This document shows, one piece after another, positions 9,868 to 12,334 of a stretch of 12,334 bases of DNA (the first letter of the stretch is position 1; every line of letters begins with the position of its first letter). The translations under genes were made by a program, and so were the position numbers. Source of the stretch: CAYGZT01 sp964354445. Its GTDB lineage: Bacteria > Patescibacteriota > Minisyncoccia > UBA6257 > JAGOQP01. Below the pieces are notes generated by a model. It was given only the letters and a program-made list of their open reading frames with translations, was not told the origin of the DNA and did no database searches. Location: contig CAYGZT010000034.1 of assembly GCA_964354445.1 (NCBI GenBank), forward strand, positions 1 to 12,334. Direction: 5' to 3'.

Positions 9868-10799
9868 AGGAACCGAGCAACTGCCCTCCGCGTCGCGGAG
9901 GGCAGTTGCTGTTTTTCAAGCCATTGGATGTCTTTGTTCCTTTTGAACCATGTCATCTGGCGCTTGGCGTAGGCGCACGTGTCTTTGTAAAGCCCCTCGA
10001 TCATTTCTCGTTTTGTAATTTTTTTCTGCAGGAAACGGGAGATCCATTTCAGTTCCAAACCGAAGCTCTCAAGCCGTTTCCAGGAAAGGCCGCTGTGATG
10101 GAGCCGCCGTACCTCGCCAACAATTCCTTTTTTGATACGCGCAAGAATTCTTGCGTGAATCTTTCTCTGCAGCGTTTCTTTTGAAAGTGCAATTCTTATC
10201 ATCAGAGCGTCAAAAAGTTGTTTTTGTGTGAGCGGCTGTATCGGCCTTTTTATAGCCGCGATGATTTCAAGCGCGCGGATAATTCGCCGCTTGTTATACC
10301 GGTCAATCGTTGCGGCGCGCGCAGGGTCTTTTCGTGAAAGCATCGTAAAGAGTTTTTGAGAGGAAAGTTTTTCGAGTTTTTTTCGGAGCGGGAGATTCGG
10401 TTTTACTGCAGGGAAACGCGTTCCGTAGAGGATTGAATCGACGTACAGCCCTGTTCCGCCGCAGACGATGGGGATGTTGCCGCGCTTGGTAATTTGCTTG
10501 ACTGCTCTATCAGCCAGTTTTTGATATCGGGCAACGGAGAATGTCTTTTTTGGAGAAGCAACGTCAAGCAGGTGGTGTATAACCCCCTGTTTTTCTTTTT
10601 CGGTTATCTTACCCGAACTTAAATTAAGCCCTTTGTATATCTGCCGTGAGTCGGCGGAAACGATTTCTGCGCCTTTGACATCGAAGCGGCGGGCGTTTTT
10701 TCGTATGAAACGGGCGATGTCAACCGCCAGGTCGGACTTTCCCGATGCGGTGGGGCCGACGACGGCGATAATTTTTTGCTCCTTTGTTTTTCTTGACAT
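9858..10799 (-). CDS. miaA: tRNA dimethylallyltransferase MiaA
   Basis: This 313-aa protein transfers a dimethylallyl group to A37 of tRNAs reading UNN codons. Visible motifs: the P-loop GPTASGKS (15-22), SADSRQIYKGLN (about 49-60), the substrate-channel segment IVCGGTGLYVDSILYG, the DRYNKRRIIRALEI motif in the second half, and RQMTWFKRN near the C-terminus. Length is typical. The partner modification enzyme MiaB is not in the window. It runs convergent to the acidic-protein gene; the last 12 or so residues before FLAG are encoded by that gene's terminator hairpin. The 5' end faces a divergent promoter whose -35 overlaps this start codon. No SD is present. Confidence 0.95.
   Translation of the reverse strand: MSRKTKEQKIIAVVGPTASGKSDLAVDIARFIRKNARRFDVKGAEIVSADSRQIYKGLNLSSGKITEKEKQGVIHHLLDVASPKKTFSVARYQKLADRAVKQITKRGNIPIVCGGTGLYVDSILYGTRFPAVKPNLPLRKKLEKLSSQKLFTMLSRKDPARAATIDRYNKRRIIRALEIIAAIKRPIQPLTQKQLFDALMIRIALSKETLQRKIHARILARIKKGIVGEVRRLHHSGLSWKRLESFGLELKWISRFLQKKITKREMIEGLYKDTCAYAKRQMTWFKRNKDIQWLEKQQLPSATRRAVARFLAG
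9876..9916 (+). terminator. Strong terminator inside the miaA 3' end
   Basis: A perfect 16-bp inverted repeat, AGCAACTGCCCTCCGC (9876-9891) and GCGGAGGGCAGTTGCT (9895-9910), has a GTC loop and a T5 tail at 9912-9916. It terminates the + strand gene ending at 9838. It lies wholly in miaA coding sequence, where it encodes residues 297-308 on the other strand. The minus strand has no U run after it. Confidence 0.82.
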
Positions 10800-10821
10800 T
10801 ATCTTTAGAATATGCTATTAC
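10793..10821 (+). promoter_or_regulatory. Promoter of the 70-aa gene, overlapping the miaA start
   Basis: TTGACA (10793-10798), 17 bp, then TATTAC (10816-10821) with TGC in front. The -35 covers part of the miaA start codon (10797-10799 on the other strand). A start near 10828 leaves a leader of about 18 nt containing the SD at 10831-10837. Confidence 0.6.
10807..10812 (-). promoter_or_regulatory. Candidate -10 box of miaA, near-leaderless
   Basis: TATTCT on the minus strand ends 7 bp before the miaA ATG. No TGn extension or clear -35 is visible, so support is the hexamer and the spacing shared with other genes here. It lies between the -35 and -10 of the divergent promoter, so polymerase could probably use only one at a time. 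Confidence 0.4.
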
Positions 10822-10845
10822 TCTTTTCAGAGAGGAGACAAACGA

Positions 10846-11058
10846 ATGAGTAACAATCCGGGCGTATTCAAGAAGATCCGACGTGTCCTGCTGGTGAGCC
10901 TTCTGGCGATGGCCATTCTCAGTTTCTGGCCCGCTATCTTCTTCACTGGCGGCTGGGAGCTGGTGGTGAAGGTGCTGCTGCTGTGTGCTCTGTTGATGGC
11001 ATGGTGGATACTACACGCTCCACTGGAAGCGACCGAGGACAGCTGCAGCAGCTGTTGA
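10846..11058 (+). CDS. Small two-helix membrane protein, unknown (70 aa)
   Basis: This 70-aa protein starts at the ATG 8 nt after a strong SD (AGAGGAG, 10831-10837). It has a short basic N-terminus (NNPGVFKKIRR), a hydrophobic helix at about 14-33, a short GGWEL turn, and a second helix at about 38-56. The tail is acidic and ends DSCSSC with a Cys pair. It reads as a small inner-membrane protein with both ends in the cytosol; the terminal CxxC could bind metal or form a disulfide, but this is speculative. It has its own near-consensus promoter and a strong terminator at 11080. The SD sets it apart from most genes in the window. I do not recognise the family. Confidence 0.65.
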   Translation: MSNNPGVFKKIRRVLLVSLLAMAILSFWPAIFFTGGWELVVKVLLLCALLMAWWILHAPLEATEDSCSSC

Positions 11059-11079
11059 CCAACCGGCACCTGTACCCCC

Positions 11080-11109
11080 GGGCCCGCCGCAAGACGGGCC
11101 CTGTTTTTT
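11080..11109 (+). terminator. Intrinsic terminator of the 70-aa gene
   Basis: GGGCCCG (11080-11086) and CGGGCCC (11095-11101) close an 8-nt loop, followed by TG and six T (11104-11109). Strong and clearly oriented for the + strand. Confidence 0.85.
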
Positions 11110-11131
11110 ATCTGGCTTTCCTCTGACATCA

Positions 11132-11140
11132 TGCTATCAT
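11132..11140 (+). promoter_or_regulatory. Extended -10 promoter of the 53-aa gene
   Basis: TGC-TATCAT (11132-11140) follows the preceding terminator by about 20 bp. No clear -35 is seen. A start near 11147 gives a leader of about 15 nt holding the GGGAG SD at 11151-11155, 6 nt before the ATG. Confidence 0.5.
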
Positions 11141-11161
11141 TTTGAAAGAAGGGAGAGAAAG

Positions 11162-11323
11162 ATGGCAAGAAGGCACATAGTGGTTTTTCATACAGGCAGA
11201 ACCTTGCATCCGTCTCCGGAGCCCAAATTACTCCAAAAGCCTCCAAAAGGGGAGGTTCAGGAGGACGAAAAGACAGCCAAGAAACGCTCCGCTCAGGAGA
11301 CATCTCCTCACCGGCGGCACTGA
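11162..11323 (+). CDS. Small basic hydrophilic protein, unknown (53 aa)
   Basis: This 53-aa frame starts MARRHIVVFHTGRTLHPSPE and ends HRRH. It is hydrophilic, rich in Lys, Arg, His, Pro and Glu, lacks Cys and membrane segments, and looks mostly disordered. I do not recognise it. Support comes from context: an extended -10 box after the previous gene's terminator, a good SD (GGGAG, 6 nt spacing), and a terminator whose first arm begins in its last codons. Convergent thrS ends 28 bp away. Alternatives are a leader or small-RNA transcript in which the coding frame is incidental. It shares its layout with the 70-aa gene just upstream, but not its sequence. Confidence 0.5.
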   Translation: MARRHIVVFHTGRTLHPSPEPKLLQKPPKGEVQEDEKTAKKRSAQETSPHRRH

Positions 11324-11353
11324 CGGTGCATAACTTTCTCGCCGCCGGCTTTT
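11311..11353 (+). terminator. Terminator of the 53-aa gene
   Basis: CCGGCGGC (11311-11318, in the last codons of the 53-aa frame) pairs with GCCGCCGG (11341-11348) across a 22-nt loop, followed by C and TTTT (11350-11353). The tail touches the thrS stop codon. The long loop makes it less certain than the others. Confidence 0.6.
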
Positions 11354-12334
11354 ATTCTCTTCGGGTAATTTCCCTTTTTATCTTTTCCGAAAATTCGTCC
11401 AGCTTCTGCTCGCCAACGGTGCCTTTCTGGTATCGCCGCACGTTCACGCTGTTGTTGTTCTGTTCTTTGTCTCCCACCACCAGGGCGTAGGGGATTTTTG
11501 ATATTTCGGATTCTCTGATGCGCTTGCCGAGTGTCTGAGCGTCGTCAAAGAGCTTGGTGCGCACCCCTTCTTGTTTGAGTATGTTGTATACCTTCTCTGC
11601 GTATGAAGAATGTTTCTGCGAAACGGGAATTACCGCCGCCTGCACCGGCGCGAGCCAGGTCGGAAATGCTCCCGCGTAGTGTTCAATGAGAAATGCCATG
11701 AAGCGCTCGTGGGTCGAAAGCGGCGCGCGGTGGATGACAAACACCTCGTTATTGCTTTTGCCGCTCTTGTCTATGTAGGAGAGCTCGAAACGTTTCTTTG
11801 CCGCAAAATCAAGCTGGATGGTTGACATTGTTTCCTCGCGTCCGATGGAGGAAACGAACTGCACGTCGATTTTCGGTCCGTAAAACGCCGCTTCGTTTTT
11901 TGCCTCCTCGTACTTCACCCCGCGTTTTTTCAGCAGCGTGCGCAGAGCGCTTTCGGAAAATTTCCAGTTGGACGGCTCGCGGATATACTTCTCTTTGTTT
12001 TTTGGATCCCAGAGTGAGAGTTGAAATGAGTAATCCGTAAGCCCAAAGATGTTGAAGTACTCCAGCGTCAGGTCAATCACGCGTCCCGTCTCCTCTTCAA
12101 TTTGGTCTTTTGTGCAGTAGATGTGCGCGTCGTTCATCTGGAGGGAGCGTACGCGCAAGAGCCCCGCGAGCGCCCCTGAGAGCTCGTTGCGGTACACGGT
12201 GCCGTACTCGGCGATGCGCAGCGGCAAGTCGCGCCAGCTGCGCAGTTGCGACCGGTAGATGAGATGATGGTGCGGACAGTTCATTGATTTCACGTAATAC
12301 GTGCCGTCGTCCATCTCCATCGGCGGGTACATGC
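11352..12334 (-). CDS. thrS: Threonyl-tRNA synthetase, C-terminal part (runs off window)
   Basis: This is the 3' part of a class II threonyl-tRNA synthetase, about 327 codons. The N-terminal editing and TGS domains, if present, lie beyond the right edge; a whole enzyme is about 580-640 aa. The zinc ligands that recognise threonine are all visible: Cys in MNCPHHH, His in QMNDAHIYC, and His in VIHRAPLSTHERF. Motif 2 is EYGTVYRNELSGALAGLLRV; GPKIDVQF and motif 3 (STHERF) follow. From AGAFPTWLAPVQAAVIPVS on is the anticodon-binding domain (about 220 to the end). Motif 3 reads LSTHERF where LGSLERF is common in E. coli-type enzymes. The ATG at 12332 is internal, not the true start. No T-box-like leader can be assessed because the 5' end is missing. 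Confidence 0.95.
   Translation of the reverse strand, partial: MYPPMEMDDGTYYVKSMNCPHHHLIYRSQLRSWRDLPLRIAEYGTVYRNELSGALAGLLRVRSLQMNDAHIYCTKDQIEEETGRVIDLTLEYFNIFGLTDYSFQLSLWDPKNKEKYIREPSNWKFSESALRTLLKKRGVKYEEAKNEAAFYGPKIDVQFVSSIGREETMSTIQLDFAAKKRFELSYIDKSGKSNNEVFVIHRAPLSTHERFMAFLIEHYAGAFPTWLAPVQAAVIPVSQKHSSYAEKVYNILKQEGVRTKLFDDAQTLGKRIRESEISKIPYALVVGDKEQNNNSVNVRRYQKGTVGEQKLDEFSEKIKREITRRE

Overview
The window looks like a chromosomal segment of a Candidate Phyla Radiation (Patescibacteria) bacterium, most likely Parcubacteria-like. The grounds are a small T4SS-type pilin, a CxxC-x17-CxxC zinc protein and a double zinc-ribbon membrane protein, all typical of that group; rplK not followed by rplA; very compact spacing; and many start codons without a Shine-Dalgarno (SD) sequence. 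TGA acts as a normal stop (tmk, miaA and several small genes end in it), so the recoded-UGA lineages (Gracilibacteria, SR1) are unlikely. The taxonomy is inference, not a database result.

Region 1 (1-2050) is AT-rich and holds small accessory genes on the + strand: a T4SS-type pilin, an SRPBCC-fold protein, an unrecognised 59-aa basic protein and the CxxC-x17-CxxC protein. Region 2 (2050-2570) is GC-richer and holds a minus-strand double zinc-ribbon membrane protein with its terminator. A dispersed DNA element of about 40 bp occurs in three good copies (1, 1113, 2452) and two decayed copies (465, 1037). Four of the five lie 108-119 bp upstream of a start codon.

Region 3 (2571-9838) is a GC-richer housekeeping block on the + strand: a DHH/DHHA1 phosphoesterase (NrnA-like), gyrB, secE-nusG-rplK, tmk-gatB, and an unrecognised acidic protein of 209 aa. 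Region 4 (9858-12334) has miaA and the 3' part of thrS on the minus strand. Between them lie two small + strand genes (70 and 53 aa), each with its own promoter, strong SD and terminator.

Transcription signals are unusually readable. Several genes have an extended -10 box (TGn-TAnnnT) ending only 6-9 bp before the ATG, which predicts leaderless or nearly leaderless mRNAs (pilin, 59-aa gene, zinc-ribbon gene, DHH gene, tmk; probably miaA). Others have near-consensus promoters inside neighbouring coding sequence: the secE promoter in the last codons of gyrB, a perfect TTGACA-17-TATAAT inside gatB, and a promoter whose -35 overlaps the miaA start codon. Intrinsic terminators separate most units, and one of them also encodes the C-terminus of MiaA.

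Functionally the housekeeping genes cover DNA topology (GyrB), nucleotide supply (Tmk), nucleic-acid turnover (DHH), secretion (SecE), transcription elongation (NusG), the ribosome (uL11), and tRNA charging and modification (GatB, MiaA, ThrRS). I see no rRNA, tRNA, CRISPR array, insertion sequence or prophage gene. No non-coding gap exceeds about 200 bp.
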